Source: Paraconiothyrium sp. Pb-2020 | Lineage: Eukaryota > Ascomycota > Dothideomycetes > Pleosporales > Didymosphaeriaceae | Length of the DNA: 64,000 nt | Assembly (NCBI GenBank): GCA_022419385.1 | Contig: JAJUBI010000001.1 | Span: forward strand, 2,108,001-2,172,000 | Direction: 5' to 3' | Shown: one piece after another, positions 1 through 9,983 of the stretch | Layout of the letters: every line of letters starts with the position of its first letter | How positions within the stretch are numbered: position 1 is the first letter of the stretch | Translations under genes and position numbers: made by a program | The notes under the pieces: generated by a model | What the model saw: the letters and a program-made list of their open reading frames with translations, nothing else | The model's database searches: none | Told to the model about the DNA's origin: nothing

Positions 1-581
1 TGATGCCTGTCATCCAATGCTGCCGTATCTTGCGCAGGGGGCCAACTCAGCCATTGAAGACGGTACTGTGTTAGGATTACTACTCGGACGCATTGAATCC
101 AGAGACCATGTACCACACGCCCTAAAAACGTATGAGAATCTACGAAAAGCTCGAGGCGAATCCATTGTACGAGAGACCTTCAAACAGGTATGTTTTCAAG
201 TACACAGTTCGTAGCTGTGGCTAGAAGCTAATCCTGCGATAGCGATACGCATTCCATATGCATGATGGACCGGAACAAGAGGCACGAGACGCACTGTTCC
301 TCTCACAACTAGGCAAGGAGATTAAAGGCCCATTTCCTAGTCGCTGGACATGTCCACAGGTACAGCCGTGGCTGTATGGATATGATGCTTATGAGGAGGT
401 TGAGAACGCCGTGAGAGTAAATCCATTTCCTCCCTTGTCGAACAACCAACAGGATCAGATTTCCGAGCCAGGTTGGCTTGCTAGGCTATCAGACTGGCTG
501 CCTTTGTTATCAGGATTTGCTTTGGCGTATGCGGCGTTCAGTATACGCAGATTGCATGGCAAAGTCATGGTGCAAGGATGA
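1..581 (+). CDS. FAD-dependent aromatic monooxygenase (salicylate hydroxylase-like), 3' part
   Basis: Only the C-terminal part is present; the gene starts left of the window. The reading frame at base 2 gives the FAD-binding motif GDACHPMLPYLAQGANSAIED, typical of class A flavoprotein monooxygenases that hydroxylate aromatic acids with NAD(P)H and O2. Exon 1 runs to 187. A 55 bp phase-0 intron (188-242, GTATGT...GATAG) follows, and exon 2 (243-581) continues with RYAFHMHDGPEQEARD and the family's PWLYGYDAYEE C-terminal signature. The last 30 residues form a hydrophobic tail (LLSGFALAYAAFSIRR) that could anchor the enzyme to a membrane, which is unusual for the family. The convergent neighbour is an MFS transporter. 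The substrate cannot be told from this fragment; salicylate is only the nearest named family. Confidence 0.85.
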
Positions 582-1028
582 AGTTGTCGGTCGAGAAGAA
601 AACGCGGGACAATCTTGTGTTTGTGTATAATCATTTCATCCACATCGAATTCTTATTCTCAACTTTTTGAGCGCCTGGGAATCCATCATGACCGTTTTAG
701 TCGTAGTAAATCTGGTGTCCACTGTGGAGCCATGGTGCGCAGGATATGAACATCCTAGAAATCTTTTCATGCCTGTCATTCATGATTGTAATGGTATTAT
801 TAGACAGCTACTGTGAGCATTATACGGCCCGCTCTATGCAGATGCATGTCACCAGTTCGCCGGTAACCCAGTCCATGATATTATCATGTTGCCACTCAAC
901 AGAGCCGAAAGCACTCAACCACGTACCACACTTCATTATGAACATCGATTTATATTTGATATTGTAGCATATTTCAACGAAAATCAAGAAAGCTTGCAAG
1001 AAAGTTGACAATTCCGAACAACGTCATC
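582..1028. other. convergent intergenic region
   Basis: Holds the 3' ends of the monooxygenase (+) and the transporter (-). It is AT-rich, and no coding or RNA feature is recognisable. Confidence 0.5.
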
Positions 1029-2900
1029 TCAAGCCACAGCTTCCTGCGCCTGGTACTTTTCAAAAGCTCTCGCCGGTAACTTCTTCTCAAACATGATATC
1101 CAGCTCTTCGAAAGTCCTGCCTTTTGTACCTGGCACGAAGAAGTATAGTAGAGCAGCATGTATGGTTGCGATACCGAAAAATATCCAACCAAGGTTCCCG
1201 CCTAGGTCAGCCTGGTCTTGATTGAAGAGATACGGGAGTACAGCTTGCCAGAATGTACCTGCGACGCCTTGGAACCCGTTTCCAAGCGCGAGAGTGTTTG
1301 CGCGAAGACGTGTAGCAGAAACCTCTCCGGCAATTGCCATCGCAGCACCGACGGCTGGTCCGTAGGATAAGGTCGAGAATTGCAACGCAATACCCACGAC
1401 CGTCATTGTCTTGGTAGTTCGTGGCATGGCACCGGCGATGCCCATAGTGAGATAGGCTAGGATGCAGATACCCACGCCTGAAAACATGAGTATTCGATGG
1501 TTGAGCTTCATCATGAAGAAAAAGTTGGCGATGGAGGACAAAACACCCATACTAACGCCGACCTGGGTAATCATGAGCACAGTGCTCGATGACAAGCCTG
1601 ACTGGTTCAAGAAGTACGGTGAATTGGCCGACAAGCCCGACCCCACAGTAAACGACATGTAGAAACAAATCAGTGTTATCAGGGTCCGACGCAGGTTCGT
1701 GCCCCTAAAGCACTCGATGAGCGAGCCTGCCTCGGCTTGCTGACGACGCTCTAGCTCGACTGTATGTTGGATGTTTACCAGGCGAGTTTCGATATCTTCA
1801 TGGGATGGAGAGAGTCGGACTAGCGATTTTCGGGCTTGTTCGTGTTTGCCTTTCATTACAAGCCAGTATGGGGATTCAGGAACGAACGGAAGGCCTAGAG
1901 CCAGCCCCGCAGGAAAAGCCCAGGCGCCAGCAAATATGATACGAAAGGCCAACGGATCTATAATGGCGATGCGACTGAAAGTGGCGGATATGGCGACGAG
2001 GAATCCAAGGTTCTGGCTTGACGTTAGCTAGAACGGGGTTCCCAAAGAATTGAAAACCTACAAGCGCGACAGTGTTGATCGACAGAGCAATGCCTCGCCT
2101 AATAATGGAGTTACGACGTCAGTGTAATTTTCACAGATAAGGGAAGTGGGTGGAGTAGATGTTCTGGCCAACTGCTGATGTCTGCAACCTCAGAGGAAAG
2201 AGGCTCGGAGTCTTAGACAGATCGTCCAACACGAACACCTACTTGGTACCCGGACATTGCGTACATGGGTGGCGGTGTAATCTCTGACACGAATGTTTGT
2301 GTTCCGACCATCGAAGCTCCCAGCGCGAATCCAGTCAGAATCTTCGCCCCTAGGTATGTCGCAGGTCTTTCCGAGACAAATGCAACTGCTATGCCCGCGG
2401 AAGCAACGAGGATGACAGTGAGGAATATGGCTCGACGACCCAACCAGTCTTGGATGGGACCAGCGGCTATGGACCCAACGATGGTCATGACGTTGAACAT
2501 GGCGTTCCACAAAGACTGCCAATGGGCCGGAATCAGCAGGACGCCATTGTTCTCAGAGGCAAAGGTCATTCTAGATACATGTCAGATTGAATCATAATGA
2601 GAGCTACGGTAGCGTTACTGGAATGCCGGCATTGCCAGACAAACGGATAGAGCGAGATTCTCGTAACCGATCATGATAGAGCCAACTACTCCGACATTAT
2701 ATTTCAATTTCCCACAATAGAAGGCGGCATTTCTCACTGTTTGCCCAACACGCCCATAGACAAACCCTCGGATTCTGGCGGATGCATTGCCAAGCCGACA
2801 ATGTATCTTCACCAGGCTGAGGGGCGAGCTCGTCAATTTGTTCGACCTGACTCTTAGTGAGGCCGTCGCCATCGTCTTTCGGGGCCGAAGAGTTCGCCAT
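1029..2900 (-). CDS. MFS sugar transporter (maltose/alpha-glucoside permease type)
   Basis: A 12-helix major facilitator expected to import a sugar or glycoside by proton symport at the plasma membrane. Five exons on the minus strand (2900-2739+2738, 2685-2619, 2570-2265, 2098-2062, 2012-1029) join without a frame break to 518 residues, normal for fungal sugar porters. Introns are 2686-2737, 2571-2618, 2099-2264 and 2013-2061; the last has a clear GCTAAC branch site. Signatures seen: the loop 2-3 motif QDWLGRRAIF, SEITPPPMRGIALS, the mid-loop motif PESPYWL near residues 236-242, and the terminal PGTKGRTFEELD. The family includes alpha-glucoside permeases and many uncharacterised paralogues, so the substrate is unknown. 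Lying beside a quercetinase-like gene, glycoside uptake is a reasonable guess. The 166 bp third intron is longer than the others. Confidence 0.88.
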
Positions 2901-3467
2901 GGTAACAGCACGTAGCTAAGAAGCACCGGTTGTTTGTCGAGATGCTTGGGCTTGTGCCTATAAAAGAGAACAATGTCATGAGTTGTTCAATTCAGGAGAT
3001 CGTCTTTGGAGAGGATGCTTTATGCAAGACAAGCATCGCTATAGCAGTATATGGACACTAGACGCACATGACTCGTAAGTGTGCCTAGAGGCGGGCTCAC
3101 CCCAGATCTTTTTTAGGGGATTTGGAGCGCATCCGGGTTTTCCGGGTTACATGTACCCCATGGGTGGTCACCAAGACTGGGGACGTGCTAGAACCAGCTC
3201 GCTTCCCCACAATCCATGCAGTCTAGATGCTCCACACGATCTGGAGGCTCCCGACTGTCTGGAAGTTCCCCAGATCTCGGATTGCGCTATACCGAGAGGC
3301 CCAAATTGGGTCTGTAATGAGCAGTCTTTGCTACTTCGTCGACATGCTCACGAGCAAACAAGAAGACGTCCGACCCACATTGATTACAATAGGAAGGTAT
3401 ACAGGCTTTGAGTAACGTAGACAGCGGCCCCGAGGTATCATGCAGTTGCATCGGTCTTGTGATCTAT
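2901..3467. other. intergenic, MFS upstream region
   Basis: Contains the MFS promoter and the 3' end of the hydrolase gene. Several GGG/CCC-rich short segments lie around 3120-3260. No supported gene. Confidence 0.4.
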
Positions 3468-4534
3468 TTATCTTATCAAGGATTGCAAGAAATCAAACCC
3501 CTGCTGCTGCTGATTCCACGTCTGTGACCCTACCCTCATCCTCGCTGCAAATGTATGCTCCTCATTGGGTACGGTCACCATACCACAGCAAACACCATGC
3601 TTTTGCAGCTCCGCAAAAAGCGCCTGGCTGAGGTGTATCGGTACCATATTATCGGCTGCTCCATGCACAATGAACGTAGGTGGAAACGAAGCCGAGATAT
3701 TCTCCAAAGGATCAACTCGAGCATACTCATTCGTTGGAAATATTGCTTGCAGGACCTGACCCCGCGCAATGCACGTTATAGCATATGCTTGCCGGGGATC
3801 AGTGAAATCAGGCGGTCCGGGTGCTTGACCTTCGAGTGAGACACCACCCGTAATAGGCACTGGACGCCCGTCAAAGACGCGATTCAAGAACGACTCATCA
3901 ATCCCACTAGGAACCTTTGCTGCTACATGAGCAAGCTCTGTGGTCCAGAAGTCATCGTCGAACTTGCACGGTCCGTACATATCATATATGCCAGCTACTG
4001 GCCGGGGAACTCCAAAGCCCTGTGATACTCAGCGTCAGCGATTCACAGCATGTCTGGAACTGCCTTACCAGACTTAGTGCTAATGTGCCTCCAGAGGAAG
4101 TGCCAAAGGCGAACACATGATGCAGGTCAACCTGAAGCGATTGTTGTCCCGTGGTGGACATGGACTGCTCCAGACCACCTTGGTAAATCCACGCTAATAG
4201 ATCACGGCAATCTTGCATTGGGCCCTCGAGAAGATTGATCTGCGGACAGAGCCGGTGATTCGGGGCTACAACAAGCCAACCTCGATCCACACAGTCCTGT
4301 ATCTGATCTTGGTTAACCATCTTGGATGAGCCCAACATGAAAGCGCCGCCATGGATGTTGATCACTAGACACCTCGCAGGTTAGTTTCTTGTGCCTCGCT
4401 TATGGCGAAGTGCACGTACGAACTGGGGCCGGGGTAGAAATGTTATGTTCCGGATTGGGAATGTATACGTCAGCATCAATCTCCTGCCCGTCCACGATCT
4501 TGTAAACCACGCGCAAGCTCGAACGGCCAGTCAT
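3468..4534 (-). CDS. alpha/beta hydrolase, fold-3 (esterase-like)
   Basis: A 320-residue soluble serine hydrolase, probably an esterase of the hormone-sensitive-lipase/arylacetamide deacetylase branch. Exons 4534-4420, 4364-4069 and 4019-3468, with introns of 55 bp (GTACGT...CTAG) and 49 bp (GTAAGG...ACAG). The oxyanion motif HGGAF is at residues 43-47, the nucleophile elbow GTSSG at 126-130 (Ser128), the acid Asp260 in VHGAADNMVP, and the base His292 in NEEHTF, so the triad is complete. There is no signal peptide. It is divergent from the cupin dioxygenase across 406 bp, a layout typical of co-regulated pairs. If the cupin opens a flavonol to a depside, an esterase like this would be the natural next enzyme; that pairing is inference. 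Confidence 0.85.
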
Positions 4535-4940
4535 GATTATAGCGGTTTTTTTTTTCAATAAGCTGCTCAGTGATGCGACTGCGGATATGTGAAGATGACA
4601 CGCGGATTCAGATCAATCAAGTTTCCGCTCAGACGGATCATGTTAGCAGTTTTCGGATGATCCGACGAACTTACTCCCGGCATTTCCGCCTCGGCATGAT
4701 CTCGGACGGTCATTTCTCGAATACCTGGCCACGAGACCCTGTACACGCACGCAGGAGTTTCGGCATGGGGACTCGGTAGGTGTCGCCCAAAAGGTAGTTA
4801 GACAGGAAGGCAAACCCGTGGACTCGCCTTGATGCGTTCAGGCCTACCTTACACAACAACTGTGGTACAACAGATCCTCATATCCTTATTACATCGAGTC
4901 ATGCTTTTGTCTAATTGACGATTTCTACCATTAATTAGAA
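4535..4940. promoter_or_regulatory. divergent promoter between hydrolase and cupin
   Basis: The 406 bp shared upstream region contains four CGGAT words on the plus strand, starting at 4582, 4603, 4634 and 4654. The last is an inverted repeat, CGG-N5-CCG (4654-4664), and the third pairs with an upstream CCG (4625-4627) as an everted repeat. Zn2Cys6 regulators bind CGG triplets in this way. A T-run is at 4546-4555. Confidence 0.5.
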
Positions 4941-6043
4941 ATGAGCATACCCATCTCTACAGTCCCTCCAGCGTCGAGGACTACGTACATTCTTGACCAG
5001 CTTGAGGGCGAGCGCCTAACTCTTCCTGGAAGCAAAGGCGTCTTTCGGATCCTTGCATCGTCTAAACAGACCAACGGTGGGATAGCAGTCTTCACCAGCG
5101 GTGCTGTGCTATCGGATGCACCTGGTTTCCACTGGCATGAAGAGGCGCACGATGTGTTCCTAGTGACAAAAGGGTTTCTCAAGCTATGGAACGGAGAGAA
5201 GTGCAGGATACTGGGGCCAGGAGATTTCGCCTATGTCCCACCAGTAAGCTTCTCCGCTGCTGGTACCAATGCACTGCTCATAGCTACTAGAAAGTGATCC
5301 ACAATCCCGAACTTCTCGGACCCCACACAGAGACTTTTGGTCTTGTTGCTCCAGGCGATTGGATTGATTTCTTTCGTTTCGTTGGGGAGACTTACGATGG
5401 TGTTATCGTGCCCGAGAACGACAACCGCGACCTCAAGGCCATGCTTATTCCAAAGCTGATGGCGTCCAAAGATCGCTTCGACGTTCACTTCGAAAGGAAT
5501 TATCAACCACCTGAGGTAGGTCCATGGGAAGATTCAGAGAACCAGCTCCCAGCTCCAGAAACACCGTATTTTCTGAGGGCAAACACTGGCCCGCGATGGA
5601 TCTTGGGTGGCGTTATCTCACGACCATTCATCCATGCCGAGCAGACCGGTGGTAGATTTGCTATCTCGAGCATAGAGTCTTCAAACGTTTACGATGCACA
5701 GCAGCGGCCAATGGCACGGTGGTTGACATTCGCTAAAGTTGATCACTGCTTTTGTGTTCAAGAAGGTCTACTCCGCGTTCGGCTGCAGCCTAGCGAAAGC
5801 TGGAACGAGATCCGTGAGGGACAGACTCTGGTTGTTGCTGCGGGCGAAACTTTTTCAATTGATTTTGGTAGTCGGTTTGTGCGCATATGGTCATTTACGA
5901 ATGGGAGGGGTATCGAGGAACTCATCAAAAAGGCTGGTGAACCGTACGATAGATTTGTCGTACCAGAGACTCCGGGGGCTGTGGACGAGTCTCGAATATC
6001 CGACGCCTGTAAAGAGCTAAACGTCAGTTCGAATAGCATCTAG
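4941..6043 (+). CDS. quercetin 2,3-dioxygenase-like bicupin
   Basis: A 351-residue bicupin of the fungal quercetinase-like family, enzymes that open the flavonol C-ring with O2 and release CO. Exon 1 4941-5243, intron 5244-5290 (47 bp, GTAAGC...CTAG), exon 2 5291-6043. The join reads FAYVPPKVIHNPELLGPHTE, the expected family sequence. The N-terminal cupin carries GFHWHEEAHDVF, so His64 and His66 are metal-ligand candidates, with His105 in VIHNP as the third. The carboxylate at the canonical fifth position after His66 is Asp71 rather than Glu. The C-terminal cupin (about residues 235-310) lacks histidines and is probably non-catalytic. No signal peptide is seen, whereas classical Aspergillus quercetinases are secreted, so this may be an intracellular enzyme for another polyphenol. 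Divergent from the esterase-like gene. Confidence 0.8.
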
Positions 6044-7383
6044 CGTGTTGCTAACTGAATCGTTCTTCAAAAATTAAATCAGACAACGGTTAGAGAAGTT
6101 CTGATGATGCGTGAGAGGCATGGCTTGACCGTGATCATACTTATCCAACATTCCCAAGGTCAGAGCGCGTTGCAGGTATCGTCGCATTGGTATATGTAGA
6201 CAAGCAGCCCAAGGAGGTTTCACCGCGAACCCAGCTGTGCAACCGAATCTTAAGTGTTAGTAAAAATGATCGTGTAGCAGGAGTGATGACATCATCATGT
6301 TACGTAGTCGCAACAAATCTCGGTCCGTCACTATTTTAGATAGCAATCCAATTCAGGTCCAGAGGCCGCAGGTCTCTGTCATAGAGTCGAATGCAAAGTT
6401 CTTAGCCCGCCTCTCATGGTTCCGGGTACCCTTTTTACCAGGCCTTACTTAGAAGGTTGATCATTAGCTACGTTGCTTAACTCTATATTTGTGGGCTTAG
6501 AAGACGTTACTATAGGACATCGAGCTGCTATAATTTGAGCTCAACCTTCCATAGCATATCTGAAGTATTGCAACAAAAGGTAACCTGCCGTGGGAGGCGG
6601 GAGAGAAACTTCTGCAAGTACTGAGGATCAGATAGCCAAGGATCGTAGCAGACGTCTTTTCGAACTCAGCGACACTAACAATCCGTAATGTCTCCCCTTG
6701 TGGCCTTTTCGTTCACGGGCTATTGGGCTGCCTCTCACAGAAGCTAGCGCATTCTTACGACACTGAAAGCACACTGAGAAACTTCTACATCATAGAATTT
6801 CCAACTGCAAGTGCTCAACTTCGAAAGATCAAGCTCAACTTTAACTTTGTTCCGTCTGTCCGACTACTCGTCAGATGGCGGCCTACATAATACACCGACC
6901 GTGATCTATCGCTATCGGGGTCGTAATTTCCGACCTAATCGGCCTCCTATTGTCTTGGTCATAATACCTGCTGTTTACTAAACACGTAGTCCACTAGCGA
7001 CCCAGATATGGTTAGGGTATTTCCCAAATAGCTCTTGCAGATTACATGCCTACAAGACTGCAGTGCGCCTCGGCACGCACCAACACTATACAAATCGTTC
7101 ACTATTCCATTATTATCACTAGGATGGTATGATAGTGTGTATAGTCTTGCGAGAAGGAATACAGTGACATCCTGTTCACTAAACGCGATGGATGCGACAA
7201 TAAAAAGGCGCGAGTCGTTTCGTAAGACCTCCTGCACGCTCGTTCAAGAGGCAACACGAACAATAAGATCACATATATACAGTAACACGAGCAACCAAGT
7301 TATAATTCACTGACATACTTGTCTCCACGGAAAACCGGAGACCCACCTACCTTACCTAAGTCTTCCCCTCAGCCGCCACAGCA
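6044..7383. other. gene-free stretch
   Basis: About 1.3 kb between the cupin and the SDR gene, with many stops in all frames and only short ORFs. No recognisable domain, tRNA or repeat. The last few hundred bases are the SDR promoter, with a CA-rich leader just before its ATG. Confidence 0.45.
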
Positions 7384-8436
7384 ATGTCCAAAGGAACGAT
7401 CCTCGTCTCAGGCTTAAATGGCTTCATCGCCGCCGTCACAGCGAAGCACCTCTTGGACAACGGCTACAACGTCCGTGGTACAGTCCGTAGATCCTCTTCG
7501 GCAGCACCGCTCGTCGAGGGACCTCTCAAGTCTTACGCCCAAACCGGCGCCCTCTCTGTCGTCGAGGTTCCCGACATCACCGTTGCCGGTGCCTTCGATG
7601 AAGCCGTCAAAGGCGTGAGCGCAATCGCACACCTCGCTTCCCCCGTCTCATTCAACTTTAAAGACCCCGAGCCGATCATCAAAGCAGCCGTGGACGGCAC
7701 AAAGACACTTCTGAACAGTGCACTCAAGGCCGGGCCCCAGCTCAAGACCTTCGTCTACCTCTCCTCCATCGTAGCTATCATGACTGCGGACCCGGCCCCC
7801 TACACCTTCACCGAGAAAGACTGGAACAATTGGGCCGAGCCCACCGTCGCGGAGATGGGCAAGGAGACGCCCGGCCCAGTCATCTACAGTGCTTCCAAAG
7901 CCGCCGCCGAGAAAGCATTCTGGACATTCAGGGACGAGAATCAGCCTTCTTTCACGCAGACGGCGCTTAACCCTGTCTTTGTCATCGGACCGGCCCTCAT
8001 TGCGCCCAAGACAGCTGCAGATGTTGGTGAGACAGTCCACGCTATCTGGAACATCTTCAGCGGCGGCGAATTTCCTCCGCCAGGTCTCACTGCTGGCCTC
8101 GGCGCCACCGTCGACGTTCGCGATGTCGCGGCTCAGATCGAATATTCCATCTCGCATCCCGATGAGACAAACGGTGAGCGCTACATCAGCTCTGCGGCTG
8201 TTGCTACGGCACAATCGACCGCGGATATTCTGCGGAAAGCATTCCCGGATGCGAAGGGCAGGATTGTAGAGGGTACACCAGGACAGGGATACAACCCTGA
8301 CTATACGCTACTGGATAAGGAGAATTTGCAGATTACGGACGGGAGCAAGGGCAAGAAGTTGCTGAAAGGTGGGGAGTATATCCCCCATGAGAAGAGCGTG
8401 ATCGACACGGCGAAGAGTTTTGCGCATTTGGTTTGA
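7384..8436 (+). CDS. extended short-chain dehydrogenase/reductase (dihydroflavonol-reductase-like)
   Basis: An intronless 350-residue NAD(P)-dependent oxidoreductase of the extended SDR superfamily, related to dihydroflavonol 4-reductases and yeast Gre2-type ketoreductases. The Rossmann glycine motif GLNGFIA occupies residues 10-16. HLASPVSF near 83-90 and VYLSSIVA near 124-131 are the family's core motifs, and the catalytic YSASK gives Tyr168 and Lys172. RGTVRR near residues 31-36 is the usual NADPH-preferring segment. GC content and C-ending codons are much higher than in the flanking DNA. Substrate unknown; a carbonyl on an aromatic or aliphatic metabolite is typical. It could belong with the cupin-hydrolase block to its left, although 1.3 kb separates them. 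Confidence 0.88.
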   Translation: MSKGTILVSGLNGFIAAVTAKHLLDNGYNVRGTVRRSSSAAPLVEGPLKSYAQTGALSVVEVPDITVAGAFDEAVKGVSAIAHLASPVSFNFKDPEPIIKAAVDGTKTLLNSALKAGPQLKTFVYLSSIVAIMTADPAPYTFTEKDWNNWAEPTVAEMGKETPGPVIYSASKAAAEKAFWTFRDENQPSFTQTALNPVFVIGPALIAPKTAADVGETVHAIWNIFSGGEFPPPGLTAGLGATVDVRDVAAQIEYSISHPDETNGERYISSAAVATAQSTADILRKAFPDAKGRIVEGTPGQGYNPDYTLLDKENLQITDGSKGKKLLKGGEYIPHEKSVIDTAKSFAHLV

Positions 8437-9983
8437 CTAGCTCACAGTAAACCATAGAAGCCGGTCGAAGAAGGCGTAAGGGGTTTTGCGAATCGTACTG
8501 TTGTATCTTTTGAAGGTACACGCAATTGCACGCCGTCGTTCCGATGCTGCCGCTGCGAGTACTCAAACGTCAGTCATCGGTGCAAGTAGATACTGAATAG
8601 AAGAGTTGACCTATAGTCCAAACATTTGCATCTTCCATACCAAAGAGGCAAATTCTGAGTCTACGTGTGTGCATTCGCCAAGATCTTTGTCATGCGTATA
8701 AGTTCTCTCGGCGAATTCCCATATCCTCGAAATCTCTGCTGAATCCTTCCAGAAGTGATTTGCGTACCTTTACGTACGTACAACTGCGAGGAAGAATTAT
8801 CATCATCTGTGTGCCCAGCCTCCCGCAACCTGCGGACCGACGTGTCCTTTCTAGATAGATCGCATTGCCTTGATCAAGTGGAATGTGACCCTTTTTCCTC
8901 ATAGCCTCTCTCAGCCATGCGGCAACAAGGTCTGCTTAGACGCCGGCACATTGGAGATGAGCGCATCAGTAACACAATATTCTGCCAAAGCTTCCAGATC
9001 ATATTAAATCCGTTGTTGGTCTGAAGCACTATCACATGTGGCTCACTCCGGCAATGAGGTGTCCTTGTACACCTCATGTATTGAAGAGTTGGTATCAATA
9101 TGCAGACCAAGTCATGCAATATCAAACGGCCAGATTCAAATAAGCCGAACACCTTAATCCCTAAGATCATTGCGCCAGAATTTCCGAGATTGTAGAGTAG
9201 CACGTAGCTGCTATTCCGGACAGATGAGGCTCATCCTTGCCGGCAGTTATTGGTAATGTTATACATCACATCTTGAGAAGAGTAGATAAATCTATGATCG
9301 AGGATGAAACGAACTTTGAGATCCATAGATTGAACTCGCTGGGCGCTCGTATACCGGTTGACCCCGTTCCAGGAGGCTTCATCGGGTCCGCATTGAATAA
9401 CAATATCACGTGTAAGACCAGTTTCCAAGGTTTTAGCAAAAGCAAAACCCTGCGCTACCATGGACGTTCCAGTAGTTCGGTCACTGCATCATGCCATTGT
9501 TCATCGCTTAGTTCGGAACATCTTCTCATCGCTGAGCTTGTCCAACGTCACTCCGTAAGTTGTCTTCTTTTCCTCTAACTGCGGTGTTGATGCTGATGCG
9601 CTGGCATAGGCCATATGAAGAATGGGTAATTTCAAACTGAGCGATTTCGTGGCTTTCGTGACCAGAGTTCCGCGACGGCTCGCCAAGCTACATGATTGCT
9701 CTCTCGGCATTTTGTTAGATTTTGCGCATCAATCCCATGTGCTGGTTCCGTTCGTCCATATCTTCTTGTGTGATGCAGACCACATTGATGCATTTATGCT
9801 GTAGGCGATGACCGACCTTAGATGCCGTAAGGCTGTGAATAGAGTCTCTCGCATCGTAGACTCTTGGCCTGGCTTTGGAAGACGTATGCATGCCCAGCTG
9901 CATACCGCCAGTTGCTTCGCTTTAAATGTGTACGCATGCGAAGGCGCGAAGGTAGGTCTACGCCGATATCATCCCACTAGGAC
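8437..9983. other. gene-poor stretch with coding debris
   Basis: 1.5 kb with no intact gene. The minus-strand part at 8911-9234 holds degraded coding sequence, described separately. The remainder, including short frames around 9500-9900, is not assignable. Confidence 0.4.
8911..9234 (-). pseudogene. possible remnant of an iron-containing alcohol dehydrogenase (maleylacetate reductase-like)
   Basis: Reading the minus strand, three fragments in changing frames resemble the C-terminal half of group III metal-dependent alcohol dehydrogenases. Near 9123-9094, LHDLVCIL resembles the metal-binding LHHKLCHVL. Near 9064-9030, TPHCRSEPHVIVLQ resembles LPHAETHAVVLP. At 9000-8911, DLEALAEYCVTDALISN is followed by VPASKQTLLPHG and a stop, resembling the C-terminal helix region of that family. 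About 80 residues between the last two fragments are missing, and stops and shifts separate them, so no product is possible. Maleylacetate reductases act at the end of aromatic-ring catabolism, which would suit the neighbourhood. The match was judged by eye on short segments and may be coincidental. Confidence 0.35.

Noticed and set aside
9231..9710. short minus-strand frames upstream of the putative dehydrogenase remnant
   Set aside because: They might belong to the same decayed gene, but no residue pattern was convincing enough to extend the pseudogene call.
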